The notes beneath the pieces were generated by a model that saw only the letters and a program-made list of their open reading frames with translations, searched no databases and was not told the DNA's origin. Positions 45,151 to 57,222 of a DNA stretch of 64,000 bases are shown here, piece by piece. The position numbers were made by a program, and so were the translations under genes. Location of the stretch: positions 4,534,637-4,598,636 of the forward strand of contig JAGTTD010000003.1 of the NCBI GenBank assembly GCA_018398585.1, read 5' to 3'. The stretch's first letter is position 1. Every line of letters starts with the position of its first letter. The stretch comes from Simmondsia chinensis (taxonomy: Eukaryota > Streptophyta > Magnoliopsida > Caryophyllales > Simmondsiaceae).

Positions 45151-45960
45151 CAACAACCTTCCGGTAAATAAACAGTTAAGACCGAAAACCCTCTCAACTG
45201 CATCAAGGTAATTGGCACAGGCCACTTCTTCATTGCTTGGACTTTAGAAGGATCAGTAAAGACTCCCCCAAGAGATAACATAGCCCAAACACTCCAATTG
45301 AGTATGTGCAAAGGAATACTTAACCAATTTTGCATATAACCTGCGATTGCGTATGGTCAAGAACACCTCCCTTAGATGCATTAAATGATCTTCCAATGAG
45401 GAACTCTAAATTAGGATGTCATCGAAGAATACCAACACAAATCTTCTCAAGAATCACTTAAAGACATCATTCATCACTGCTTGAAATGTTGCTGGAGCAC
45501 TGGTTAAGCCAAAAGGCATAACAACAAACTCAAAGTACCCATGATGTATTATAAAAGCAGTCTTGTACACATCTTGCTCCAATACTCCGATTTGGTGATA
45601 TCCCTGCCTCATATCAAGCTTGGAAAAGATATGAGCTCCATGTAGCTCATCCAGCTGATCATATGTGAAAGGTATTAGGAACTTATCCTTCACTGTCAAG
45701 GAATTGAAGTGCCTGTAATCTATACATATCCTTGCCGTGCCATCCTTCTTCTTAACATGTACAACTGGAGAAGTAAAGGGGCTGTGGCTCTGCGTCACAA
45801 AGCATGTCTTGGGCAATTCATCAACCCGCTTCTCAATTTCAGTTTTCTGTGCATGAGGTTACTTGTAGGGTCTCAACTTCACCAGCTCAGAATTTGGCTT
45901 GAGAGGAATTGCATGATCTAGATTCCTCTTAGGAGGGAATGCCTTAGGCTGCTTAAAAAA
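45151..45960 (-). pseudogene. gypsy reverse transcriptase (element I)
   Basis: Motifs in order on the minus strand: SPFTSPVVHVKKKDGTARIC, IDYRHFNSLTVKDKFLIP, LDELHGAHIFSKLDMRQGYH, FEFVVMPFGLTSAPATFQAV. After a stop at FK*FL comes RRFVLVFFDDILI with the FFDD active site usual in many plant gypsy elements, then a broken thumb region (GGVFTDPSKVQAMKKWPVPI, about 45225-45275). The longest open stretch is 45816-45454. Confidence 0.9.
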
Positions 45961-46642
45961 AATCCTTAAACTCTTCTATCAAAGCTCCTACTTCAAGTTG
46001 AGGAATGCCTTCCACCTCCATAAGGGATATTGCAAACAGTTGTCCTACCCACTGATATGCATTCTTCTTGAATCCACTTTTCAGCTTCTTGCCTTTAATC
46101 ACTTGCAACTGGGCTTGATCAGCAAGACCTTGTAGAATCACCTTGGATCCCTATACCGTAAATGATACTGTCAACTTAGCAAAATGAAACATCACAGGAC
46201 TGAAGGTTCTCATCCATTCTACACCCAAAATCATGTCACATCCTTCCGAGGACAAGATCCTGAAGTCATAAACAAATTTGTGATCTTGCATAGACCACTG
46301 AAACCCTTGACCCTTGTTCTGAGTTAGGATGGAATTCCCATCAGCAACAGTCACTACTAGGGGATGAGCCTTGATAACTTCATGTCCTACTTTCTTCACC
46401 ACCTTTGGATCAATGATGCTATGAGTGCTACCATTATCAATCAAAATAATGATTGATCTCTTGCCAGCTTTCCCTTTGATCTTTATAGTATTATGAGTTC
46501 CATTGCCTGTCAATGCTTTCATGGAAATCTCTACTGCATCAGCAATAAACTCATCTTTTGATTCCAGGCCTGAATTATCCTCTTCAATCTTAGATCCATC
46601 ACTGCTAGCTTGCTTATCATCATTGACTCTTGTAGCTATCAT
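45961..46642 (-). pseudogene. gypsy protease and linker (element I)
   Basis: The 163-codon stretch 46642-46151 contains KRSIIILIDNGSTHSIIDPK. The catalytic triad DSG is changed to DNG. It ends with YDFRILSSEGCDMILGVEWM, the usual plant gypsy protease end (ILG--W). A short second stretch (46141-45953) joins to the RT. Element L has the same region with DSG intact. Confidence 0.9.
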
Positions 46643-48082
46643 GAGAAACTCAGAATTGCATTTGTGGCCAAATTGATAAGGCTGATTGCATTTGTAACAA
46701 AGCCTTTGACCTTTCTTCTCAACAAAACGAGTGTCCTTAGGCTTATCAACTCCCTTCTGCTGCTTGGAGCTTCCTCCCTTGTACCGAGGTCCATCAGTAT
46801 AGCCAAAACTATGGCCTCAAATAGCTTAGCTTTAGCATAAGCTTTGGACAATATTTTAGGACCAATTGCTTTCACAAGGTTCTTAATCCTAGGCTTTAAG
46901 CCATAAATGAAACTCAAAACATAATAAGTCTCAGTGGCTTGAGGATATACAGTTGTTATGCTTGCTCTATGTTTTTCAAACCTTGTCATATACAGCTTCA
47001 CAGATATTACTTGAATCACCTTGTTGAAACTATCAACAATGTCACTTGAGTCATCATCACCATATCTCTTACAAAGTTCTTCCACAAAATCAGCCCAAGA
47101 AAAAGCTAGATTAGTCTTCAATACGCTGTAAAGCCACACTTCCTGATCTCCTTGAAGATACACTATAGCCAATTCTACCTTTTCTCATCTAGAATGTGAT
47201 AAAAATGAAAGTACCATTCACATCTTCTAATCTGAGACTTTGGCTGCTTGCCATCAAAAGGGTCAATCTATATTCTTGGCTGCTTGAATCCACTGCTTTT
47301 ATTACTGGATGAAACATTATTACTTCTTGATTGCTACTGATGCCTTTATCAAGAGGACGATCCAACTATTCTGCATTCAAACTAATAGATCTGAGGTGTT
47401 CTGGAAGATCAGGATGACGATCATTATGTTCAAGATTAATAGTAGAAGATCGAGATTGCTCTTGATCAAGTGGATGATCATGAGGTCTAGCGGTTAATTC
47501 AGCCTCTGGCATTCGATCTTAAGGTCAAACATAAGCTATCGGAGGACGAATTTGGGGACTAACAGTCACATTAGCCATTCGAGGTCCATCTTGAGATTCA
47601 GCAACAACATTCGGAACTTAAGATTGAACCACATTTGGAGGTTGCATCTGCTGACTTGCTGGCAACAAGATTCCAACCCCAGATGCAACACCTTGTCCAT
47701 TAACCTGATCTTGCAAACCAGTGAACCTCTCCTCCCATTGTTGCAATTACTGAGACATTTGACCTTTAAAATTCTTATTGCTCTCAAGCTGAACTTGCCT
47801 TATCATCTGAAGCATTCGTTCATCCCTCTTTTGATCGTTCTCCTGCTGCGTTTGTTTTAACCGATTGAACATTTCATCTCTCGGTTGATCACTTTCCTGC
47901 TGCATTTGCTTGAATCAATTGAGCATTTCATTCATCTCTGATTTCAACTGATCACTAGTAACATACTAAACACCTCTTGTTGCACTAGCACCTACTGCCA
48001 CAGCATAAGATACATTAGGATCTACAAAAGTAGCTGGATTTCCAGCTCTTGCGCCTGATCGAATTGATACACCACTGGACAT
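46643..48082 (-). pseudogene. gypsy gag (element I)
   Basis: Probable start at 48082 (MSSGVSIRSGARAGN). The N-terminal half is rich in Gln and Glu and predicted coiled coil (QQENDQKRDERMLQMIRQVQ), followed by a Pro-rich stretch. The Retrotrans_gag domain is at 47172-46900 (VYLQGDQEVWLYSVLKTNLA, then FEKHRASITTVYPQATETYY). The zinc knuckle RLCYKCNQPYQFGHKCNSEF lies at 46700-46640, with the knuckle His changed to Gln. The N-terminal half is full of stops. The primer-binding site follows about 45 bp upstream of the start. Confidence 0.85.
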
Positions 48083-48127
48083 ACCGCTCGAATCAATCAA
48101 CAAATGAGCAATTTATAGCCAACACAA

Positions 48128-48172
48128 GCTCTGATACCAAATGTTAAGCTTCAAGATTAACTTGAGCTTAGC
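48128..48172 (-). promoter_or_regulatory. primer-binding site and 31-bp 5' LTR remnant of element I
   Basis: Plus strand GCTCTGATACCA (48128-48139) is the exact complement of the initiator-Met primer site TGGTATCAGAGC. The LTR end TGTTAAGCTTCAAG starts two bases later (48142) but matches the 3' LTR for only about 31 bp. At 48173 the sequence changes to that of the neighbouring coding-like module, so nearly the whole 5' LTR is lost. Confidence 0.9.
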
Positions 48173-48249
48173 TATCATCACTTGCTCTCAACTTCCAAGC
48201 TTTTCCTTTTATTGCTGATTCTTTGCATCTTAACACATTTTGTTTAGAG

Positions 48250-50480
48250 CTTATATTTTTAGACCATAAAAATGACCCAAATTACTCATTGGTTTTCCAT
48301 CCCCGTCCCCAAGGCCGACAGCCCTTTGAAGTTCTTGATGCGTTTGTAAGTAGTTTGCCCCTTTCAATGGGTGGACTTTCTTGACAACGCAAAACATGAA
48401 TTGGGTGGATGAATTAATGCTCTTTGGAGGGTGGATAGTGCCATTGTGTATCGTTGAAGTGGTACCAATGAACACAGCTCTAGGGGAAGAACGTTGGACG
48501 CTTTGGTAACCAACATTACTGCATGGCAATTCCACGGAGTAGTGTAGGTCTCTACCATGATGGTTTACAAACTAGTCATACATAGTCGCCTCCACTGTTT
48601 GAGCCTCCCTATCATGATCCTGTCCCCTATCATCTTCCTCGAGTTTTTAAACTTGGTTCTTAGCCAAGTGGTAAACTTTGGAGGCTAGAGGAGCCAAGCA
48701 GTACTTTATGCTTTTTCTTGAGCCTGTAGGTACTAGCTCGAGAGCCATACTGCCAGCCGAGATGAAGCAGACTCCAGTTAAGAAAGCTCTGCCAGGTAAC
48801 TATCCAACTCAGCTGCTTGAGATGTTTCCGTAGCCTAAGTTAATTGGTATACTTATTTGGTATTACCCATTTTGGCTCTAGCTACTCAAAGGAGAGTAAT
48901 GGAGAATCACAAGGCCACCAAAAGCTTCACTAAGCTTGTCTTGGAGGAGTCTCCCCCTGAAGCTACCATGCCAGCAAGTGGCTTAAAGAAGTGGAGCACA
49001 AGGAGAGTTTCATATGTTCCTCCGGCTAGAGTCACTCAAGTGCTGGAAGAAGAATAAGAAGAGGAAGAGGAGGTGCCAATCGCTTAATTAATGAGAAATA
49101 GGAGAGCCAAACTCTCCCAACACAAGGTATTAGCTTTGTTGCTTTGGCTCCTTCTCCTATTTACTCTTCTTGAGGCTGTCCTAACTCGTCTTTCCAGACA
49201 TTAGGTTACTATAGCTCCAATTATTACAGAAATTACTCTCTCTTAAATAGTGGAGCTCAAGAGTCACCTCTTATGACTGAGTCATTAGGCTTAACCATTA
49301 ACAAAATATAGGGTACCATTACTTCCTTTATGGAAGCGATAAGTGACATATTAGATGGGAATCTCCCTCTAACTGCCCTGAGCCAAGAACTTATTCAAGC
49401 TACATCACCATTGAAGAAATCCATGCAGGTATCAATCCCTTCACTTTATCACATGATTTTATTATTATTTTTATTTATTTATTTATTTATTTATTTTTTC
49501 TTTCCTAAACCATGGATTTGTTCTAACCCGTAAGTGCCTTTTTTCTGAAGCTATCGTAAAGCTGATGTTCCAGAGTAAGAGGAATCGGCAGCAGTCTCTC
49601 CTTCAACTCCAACCGGAGCACCGATGTAAGACATGATTTTTCAAACATTGGTTCTCATTCCAATGTCGTGGTTCACTCTTGACACTCCTTTTTGCAATCC
49701 AGGTCACCCCACCACCTTTCTCAACTAGAATCTCTTTTGCCTTAAAGAGACTAGGGGTTAGCGGGAGGCTAGCTTTTTAGCAGTTAGACTAAGTAGCATC
49801 CCCTAAATTCCTAATGTTGGGTGTGCTGACTCAACTCCCTCTTCAGTCTCTAGCTGTTAAAGCCAACAATATGCAAGCAACATCTCTTATGAAAGCCCTT
49901 GAGGAATATCCCAAGGTGGTAGCCTCAATTGTCGGAGAACTAGAGGCACTAGAAGGAGTTCTCATCATGATTTTTCAAGAAGTTCCTCACTCCCACAGAA
50001 GAAGCACAAATTCCAGGCTGTTATGAGGGACCTTGGTCATTCAATAGGCCTTGGGGGCTTGCACCTCTTGTTTGAAGAACTTCAAGCAGCTATGGAGTTC
50101 CAAAACTAGCAATCCTAGGACATCAAGAGTGCTAAAGATCATGTTCATCAACTACGACACCAATAGAGTTAGCTCAAGGATAAGCTTTCATCACTCAAGT
50201 CACATCATTCCCTCCAAGACTTAAGAATTCAAGAGCTCGAGAAAGCAGCTTTAGAAGCTCAACAGAACAACAAGCACTCCAAGAGGAGGGCATCTCAGTA
50301 GATAAAGAACTAACATACGCAGCCAACCAATCAGTAGCCACTTAGGAGTCTCTTGTTAGGATTAGAACTCATCTCTTTTAAGGATTAAAGAAGCAATTGG
50401 CTGTATAAGTTGGATCCTGTACTATTTGGTATTAATGCCATGTACTTCCTAATGTCAATGAAATCTCATGTTTATTTCAA
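48250..50480 (+). pseudogene. opposite-strand coding-like module beside Tat element K
   Basis: Plus-strand frames, against the direction of K's pol, show protein-like composition over 2.2 kb. 48857-49057 reads KATKSFTKLVLEESPPEATM then a Glu run. 49330-49430 reads EAISDILDGNLPLTALSQEL, ended by a possible splice donor (GCAG/GTATC). 49814-50000 reads VKANNMQATSLMKALEEYPK. 50120-50285 gives heptad-like AKDHVHQLRH, ELKDKLSSLKSHHSSLQ and LRIQELEKAALEAQQNNKHS, a likely coiled coil. I cannot assign a family. Some plant Tat gypsy elements carry an extra antisense gene between pol and the 3' LTR, which this position fits. Stops and frameshifts are present. Confidence 0.5.
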
Positions 50481-50589
50481 TCTTGGTTTTTTTTTTATTA
50501 TAACTGAAGGACCATTAGTTTGATTCTCAAGCTCTAATACTGAAATTGAGCCCATAGTTCTAGAAATCTAAACCTAAGAACTTCTTCGA

Positions 50590-51560
50590 TAGAATCCCAA
50601 ATTGAAAGCACGTGTTTCTTTATAAACCTTACATTAATGACCTTAAGATGGGTTCTTCCCTCTAGACATGGAAGCAAGTAGGTGTTACCCACATATACTT
50701 TAATAACTTTAAATGGACCTCCCCAATTTGAGGACCATTAAGTAAAGCCACAGTCTTCCTAGCCAATGGATAAAACTACTTTCTAGATCAAGTCCCCTAA
50801 GTTAAAGAACCTTTGTTGGACCTTTTTATTTTTCTAGGCTATAACCACTCTCTTGTTTTACTTTTCAAGCTTATGAAGAGCATCAAGCCTATATATGTCT
50901 AGGCTTTGTCAATTCATCCATCATAGCTTTCTCATATACAAGTTCAGACAACTTCTCTTGATGAGACAACCTTATGAGTAGAACTAGTACTTTCATTGGT
51001 AGCATAACATCAATGACCATACGTCAAATGGAAGGGTTTGTTCAAGTGGCTTCCCTTTTGGAAGTTCCATAAGCCCATATAATATCAAATAGCAACTAAC
51101 GGCACTTTCTTGGATTATCTTCAATCATTTTCTTTATGTTAACCTTAAGAATCTTGTTAGTCGATTCTGCCTGGCCATTTGCTAGGGCATAATGAGGAGT
51201 TGAGTTCAAAATCTCTACATTAAAGCTCTCGGTGAACTTTTTAACCTCAAACCCATTAAATACCTTAGCTTGGTCCACAGTTATAGTTTATGGGACACAA
51301 AACCTATATAGGATATATTCTTTGATGAATCAATCACATTAGGTTGATTAATGTTCCTATGTGGTTTAGTTTCATCCCACTTTGTAAAGTAATCTACAGC
51401 CATAAAGATATATGAATATTTCTTGTTAGAGGAAGGATTAACTTCCCCAATAATATCCATTGCCCATTTAGGAAAGGTCCATGGCTTAACTATTACATGC
51501 ACCTTAGAAGTAGGGACTCTAGGTGCATGCCTATGTCTCTGGCATACTCTACACCCCTTT
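50590..51560 (-). pseudogene. Tat-like gypsy integrase (element K)
   Basis: On the minus strand WTFPKWAMDIIGEVNPSSNK holds the first catalytic Asp (WAMDIIG, 51502 on), then YIFMAVDYFTKWDETKPHRN. In the next stretch (51278-51096) EILNSTPHYALANGQAEST carries the catalytic Glu, followed by NKILKVNIKKMIEDNPRKC. The second Asp (ITDNG) is not preserved. The C-terminal part down to about 50590 is recognisable only by fragments (for example FNLGDLV-like words near 50790). Confidence 0.8.
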
Positions 51561-52495
51561 ACGTGATGCAGTCATTCATTAATGATCGCCAACAATAACC
51601 ATAACGTCCGATTAAGAAATGTATCTTATTTTGAGCCCAATGGGATCCATAAATCTCTTCATGTGCTCCGACTATGACTAACATGGCTTCATCTAAGTCC
51701 AAAAAAAAGAGAAGCACCCGACTAGCATCATTTTTATGTAACTCCCTGGATTCATCATCTGTGTGATACCTATGAGCCCTCATTTTCATGTTTTTATCTT
51801 CCATGAATTAATGGGGGTTCTTGAAGTAATGCACCAAGGGTTTCCTCCAATCCTCACTTTGCTTAGTGATGGGCTAATGTGTCTCAAAGCAATCAAAGGA
51901 AATATTGGGAAGTATTTGCTTTCACAGTTGAAGTACTTAGTGATCTCAAGATCAATGTGTAGAACCTTGGTCATGATAACCATGGATTCTTCACACCATA
52001 TTCTAGGTAGGTCGTACCCAAGGGCTAGCTAAGCCAAGTTATTGGCTGCTTTGTTTTGTTCTCGAGGTACATTACCCAACATAACCTCATCAAACCTCTT
52101 TAACAGCTCTTGTACTATTGAAATGTACTTGTTTGTGGTATCACTCAAACATTGGAACTCCCCTTTAACATGGTAGATTACCAACTGTTAATCCCTTTTT
52201 TGGCTACACCGGGGACTCTCATTTCTAGGAGGGTCTCTCAAGGTCAATAATCAATGCCTCATAATTTGCCCATTATTGAGCATTTACCCACAAGGGTGAT
52301 AACAAGCTTGGTGATGACCCTAGAGGCTAATTCAATAATAATCCCTATTCCAACACTAGGCTAGTTCTTTGATCCATCAAGGAATAGTTTCCAAGTGACT
52401 ATATCAACCACCAAAATCTACCCCTGTTTGTGGGTTAATCCTGTTTGAATATTGGGAAGGTAAGCAAAAATGTTTGCCAGGGCCTTGCATTTTAT
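51561..52495 (-). pseudogene. second (archaeal-type) RNase H and linker (element K)
   Basis: Broken minus-strand frames read WKLFLDGSKN (about 52370-52400) and later VKGEFQCLSDTTNKYISIVQ, LLKRFDEVMLGNVPREQNKA and ANNLAQLALGYDLP-like words (about 52010-52180). This is the additional aRNase H between the ordinary RNase H and integrase that characterises the Tat lineage (WTLYFDGS...VKGEYE....Y...V..L...F....I.HVPR..N..AD.LA). Then comes an integrase zinc-finger lead with MVIVGAHEEIYGSHWAQNKI-like words near 51660. Confidence 0.75.
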
Positions 52496-53600
52496 TCACT
52501 TTTGTGACTCATATACCAATTTAAATCGAAGTAGAGCAATGCTCCACTTAATTATCCTTCCCTTAATTAAGGGTCTATCTAACATACACTTGAGAACATT
52601 TGTTTGACCTACCACATAAATAGTGAATGCATGAAGTAATGTCTCGACATTATAGATGCATAATACATCAACAGACATTTCATTGGAACTAGATTTCATT
52701 TCCCTCTCATTTAAGCAAAGGCTCATAGAGAACATGGCCTATTCAAACCCCTGCTTGTTGTCCTATAGAAGCAAATAACCTATTGATTCAACAGAGGCAG
52801 ATAAATAAATCATTAAAGGTTTCTCTTGCTTAGACGGAATCAACACTAGTGGCCTAATCAAATACTCATTGATGGACTTAAAGGCTGCTTGATGTTGTTT
52901 CTCTCATTTAAAGTCTTTTTCGAACTTAAGTCTCAACAATAGTGGGAAGACTTTGGTTTTTCTGGTGACATTTGAAATGAAATGTCTTAAGAAATTGACC
53001 TACCTTAGGAAACAATGAAGCTCCTTTTTTTTAGTGCAGTTTAGCGTTCTAAATGGCTTTAGCATTATTCATATCAACCTTAATCCCCCTCTAGTGCACA
53101 AGGAAGCATAAGAAATTCCCAGCTTGTACCCTGAATGCACATTTTACAGGGTATATTTTGAGATTGTGGTTCATCATTCGTAAGAATGCACTTTTTAAGT
53201 CCTCCAAGTGCTCAGTTCGGGTTTTTGACGTGACGACGATGTCATCTATATAGACTTTTATGGTTTTGCCAATGAGGTCATGAAAGATCATGTTCACGGC
53301 CCATTGATAGGTGGCACTAGCGTTCTTTAGACCAAATGGCATGGCCACCCAATCAAACCCTAAACATTTGAATGCAGTCTTGTGGGTATCTTCCAAAACT
53401 ATCATGACTTGGTAATACCCACAATAGCCATCTATAAAAGACAACACCTCATGCATCGAGGTTTAATCAAAGAGGACATCGGCAATGGGCTTGGGATATT
53501 CATCTATTTGTTGTGGTTGTCCTAATGAATTTGGCTTTCAAGAGCATCTTAATTTTCTCGTTTACCAAATTTATAACTTTTTAGGACAGCCTTCTTTAGG
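52496..53600 (-). pseudogene. Tat-like gypsy reverse transcriptase and first RNase H (element K)
   Basis: The 121-codon stretch 53456-53091 reads LSFIDGYCGYYQVMIVLEDT, AMPFGLKNASATYQWAVNMI and IKVYIDDIVVTSKTRTEHLE with the YxDD active site intact, then LKIYPVKCAFRVQAGNFLCF. A stretch at 52735-52496 gives the RNase H end (YVVGQTNVLKCMLDRPLIKG, IIKWSIALLRFKLVYESQK), matching the gypsy motif IK-R-DPLKYLM-KP-L-GR--KW. The connecting part is broken. Confidence 0.85.
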
Positions 53601-54991
53601 CTTGAATAACGGGCCTCAAGCCTGGCTAAGTGAGTGGCTTATGCTCAACCACCTTTATATCTAAGCCAGGCATTTCATAATGCTTCCAAGCAAAGCAATC
53701 CTTGGACTAAGAAGCAAGATCATATACAACTTCCTCAATTCTTCAAAAAGCAGAACACTCACATATGTGGGCCTTGGGTTTTCTTCGAAGCCCAAAAGTT
53801 CAAAGAGAAGTTCTTAGACCATCTGCTTTTAAGTCCTCCATTTTGACTGGTGCTGGTCTTGAGTCTGACAACTCTAGCTCTTTCTGCTTCAACATTTGGA
53901 CGTCAAAGCCATTTCCCAATGTGAATGGCTTTTTAGCCCATAGCTAATACTCATCGTTGCGAAGCCATTAATGTGTTTGTTAGATTAAGGAATGGTTCTC
54001 GTTACTATAAGTGGTCCCATGCCATCCTCGTAGAATATTGCCTTCTACAAAGTTGGAACAAGCCATAAATGTCCTATCACCAACAACCTCATATTTGTCA
54101 TGGTTCCAAAAAATCAACAAGTGGTGAAGTGATGATGGAATACAATAGTGTAGCCAATCTCTCCCAAGTAACGCATTGTAACTTGAGATACTATCCACCA
54201 CTAAGATAGCTGTTTGCTTACTCTGATTGGCAATATTAAACTCAATTGGGATGACCCCTTTAGACTTTGTTGTGGCCCCAGAAAAGCCACAAATTGCCAT
54301 GTAAGAAGTTATCTGGTCCTCTAAAGACTTGCAAATGACCCCTAACATGTATGAAGGAAGATATTAATGGCCGCACCATTATCCACTAAAACCCTATTCA
54401 TCACAATGCCATTAAATTTCACCTTAATTTACAAGGGCTTGAAGTGTTTTTTGGCTATAGAGTGCCTATCAAACATCAAGTTCATTGCTTTGGACATTGC
54501 AAACTCAACTTCAAAAGATGACATATTAGAATTATCTTTAGGGGCTGTCACATCAGCCACCAACTCCACCTGGGACACTTCATTTGCCACAACCGCATCT
54601 CCATCGAAGCTATCTTGAGCCACTCTTGCCATGAACTCTAAGGGAAGAGGCAATGCAATTCTAACTTTATCTTGTTCAGGTAGTGATCTAAACTGAATGT
54701 GAACTTATTGTCTATCTCCATCTCAAGACCTTTGTCAGTCTGCATGTGTTGGTCTTAAGGCTAGTCCTTACATTCAGTCTCATTAACATTGGACCACTAA
54801 ATTGATTTGGGGTAGTCATCCTCGTGGAGTCTTTCTTTTTGTCTGACCATTTTAGATCGACTCGGTCAAGAGGTTCCACTAAGTTGATGTTGAGAGAGCT
54901 ATAGTCTTCCTCACAATTGATAACCTACGAGCTCATGAGTCCTTGGTAAATTGCATGCACCAAGACTCATTATCTTTTGAAGATGAGAGAC
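53601..54991 (-). pseudogene. protease and upstream linker of element K
   Basis: On the minus strand FNGIVMNRVLVDNGAAINIF (about 54425-54365) is a retropepsin active site with DNG in place of DTG/DSG. Past a stop, 54348-53980 reads ICGFSGATTKSKGVIPIEFN, AILVVDSISSYNALLGRDWL, HYCIPSSLHHLLIFWNHDKY, the ending typical of Tat and Athila-like proteases (YN-LLGR-WIH...PSTLHQ). The part 54653-54429 (VAQDSFDGDAVVANEVSQVE) is an acidic linker after gag. 53457-53970 has no recognised domain. Element J cuts K at 54991. Confidence 0.75.
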
Positions 54992-55672
54992 TGTTACGCT
55001 TGGGCTTGAACCACAAACGTAAACTAAATTTAATTTGGATAGGTTGAGAATTTGAGATGAGAAAGAAGGGAAATTAGATGAGAATGAGAGAATTTGGGAT
55101 GAGAAACTAGAGAGAGTTAGATGAGAGAGAGCAATGATCTCAAATTGAGATTAATTTTGTAATTTCTTTCATTGATTGAATGATCTGAATATTACACTCA
55201 ACAATTATTTCTAGGCAAGAACAAGCAAGCCAATACAATGTACCTAGACTACCACTAATAACCGACAAACTAACAAAATATCTAACCATACAAAATATTT
55301 TCTAACTCTAAAATATCTAACTATCCTAGCTTATGGCGCCAAGTACCAGCATCTAAACCAGCTGCTACGGTACTGCAGGGTTATTACAACGCAGAAGCTA
55401 CTTTAGGAAATACAATGCAGACTTAAGTGTAGCTTGTTACAATGCAACACTTGCTAAGGAAACCAATAACTGAACTAAGCTATTACATCATTGCAATTTA
55501 CCAACTAATCTGCATATAAGAGCCTCTAACCAACAACATAACAGCTCACTAATAGCAGCAACTTAGCAACAACAGAACATTAAGCATTAGACACCATAGC
55601 AGCAGCACCTAACAAAAGTCAACCACAACACAGCCACCTCAAGCCCATGCCTTGGATTCCCGGATCATAACA
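54992..55672 (-). repeat. 3' LTR of element J
   Basis: Minus strand starts TGTTATGATCCGGGAATCC. It agrees closely with the 5' LTR through the AGAGAGAGTTAGATGAGAGA-type block (about 55110) and the CAGCAGCACC block. The terminal 45 bp at the 54992 side are diverged from the 5' copy. Confidence 0.85.
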
Positions 55673-56021
55673 TTCCCTTCCCCTTGAAAACATTCTTGTC
55701 TTCAAGAATTAAAGAGAATTGAGACTTTAAAATCACATATTAAGGCTGAAAGATTGCTGAAATTATAGCTGAGAATGTGTTGCATTCTGAATCTTTGACC
55801 ATTAAATTGTGGCTGTAAGAACTATGAAATACAGCTGATGAGAACTTGTTGCTGCAGTATAGCTTGGTGAACAATTAACAAATATCCTCCCAATAGCATA
55901 GCTTCATGTACGAGATCCTATTGATCAAAACTTCATTCAAAAAAGGAATTATAACATCCCGAACTTGCCGATCGGCATGCCGAAAGTGCATATTTGCTAC
56001 TTTCAGTTTGAAATTATCCCT

Positions 56022-56795
56022 TCAACACAAGAAAACTTGCAAAACATCCATTGTTTTTGATATGAATTGCACTGGAGGATCCTGAAAGTGCTCCCTTTGT
56101 TCAAGATTCTTGCTGAAAATTCTACCCTGCACCTGCTCAAATGAATGCTCATGCGATCTGGTAGTTATTTCCGTTTCTGGAATGCAATTTTGTGGTCCAA
56201 CTTCAGCAAGTTGGAGGTGAACTTGAGGTTTATCAGACACATTAGTAATTTGAGGTCTTCCTTGAGGTCCTACATTTGGTTCTTGCGATTGAAACCAATC
56301 AGAAGTTAGCACTAACTGTCTTGCATCTACATTCTGTTTTTGTCTCTGATTCAGCATCATAGCACAACGATCATCCATTTGATCTTGAATTTTTTCATCA
56401 AACGTTCTTGCTTGTTGATTAATTTGATCATCAATCTTTTCCTCCAAATCTTGCAATTGTTGAGACACAAGATTCTCATTGCCTCGGTCATTTTCTCCAT
56501 GTTTATCAACTTGATCTTGCAAATGTACAATCATCTCTTTAGTTTGCTGTAACCAATCACTCACCTTATTCGCATCCTTATCCAAAATCATCTGCTGTAT
56601 CCTCAATATTTGCTGAATGCTGTTATTTTGCTGATCAAACTTAGCATTCAACTGATCGAACTTGTCATGTAATTCCCAGTGGTGATCAATTGATGCCTCA
56701 GCACCAGAACCTGTAATTGCAGCAGCAAAATTCATTTCCGAACCAGGGGCGCTGGAACCTCTAGCTCCGGATCTTGTTCTTACTCCTTTAGCCAT
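56022..56795 (-). CDS. gag-like coiled-coil protein of element J
   Basis: An uninterrupted 257-codon frame starting MAKGVRTRSGARGSSAPG. Its RSGAR start matches the gag start of element I (IRSGARAGN). Residues about 40-165 are Gln/Asp-rich with heptad-like spacing (LNAKFDQQNNSIQQILRIQQ; QQLQDLEEKIDDQINQQART), a probable coiled coil; a Pro/Gln-rich region follows with HSFEQVQGRIFSK, comparable to VEQVQSRASG in L. It stops at about the point where I and L go on into the Retrotrans_gag domain. No zinc knuckle and no protease follow. It could co-assemble with a full Gag, which is inference. Confidence 0.8.
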   Translation of the reverse strand: MAKGVRTRSGARGSSAPGSEMNFAAAITGSGAEASIDHHWELHDKFDQLNAKFDQQNNSIQQILRIQQMILDKDANKVSDWLQQTKEMIVHLQDQVDKHGENDRGNENLVSQQLQDLEEKIDDQINQQARTFDEKIQDQMDDRCAMMLNQRQKQNVDARQLVLTSDWFQSQEPNVGPQGRPQITNVSDKPQVHLQLAEVGPQNCIPETEITTRSHEHSFEQVQGRIFSKNLEQREHFQDPPVQFISKTMDVLQVFLC

Positions 56796-57222
56796 GATCC
56801 TTTCTTGATCTTCACAATCGGAATTGATCAGTTTGATTTTGCAGTGACCGGATGAACTAAATTCAGCACAGAATTGTTCTGTTCAACCTGAACAATGCTG
56901 ATCTGAATTTTTTTGACTCGAATTAATGGTAACACACCTCCAAATTTGATCAACAATTTCTTGATCTTGATCTGATTAAATTCGAGCTGATGATCTGAAT
57001 GTGCCGGATATTGATCTAATTTTGTTGAACAAGATCAACGCAACTTCACACTATGAGTTCACTACAATTGTTCTCTGAAATTTTCCAAATCAAGTTCAAA
57101 AATCACAAAATCTGAATTGATTATCCTCCTGAACTAAAATTCAATACTGGATCTGAATTTTTTGTTTTTTTTAATTTCTTTTTTTTTTTTATGTTTACGC
57201 ACTCGATTGGAAGCCAAATGAG

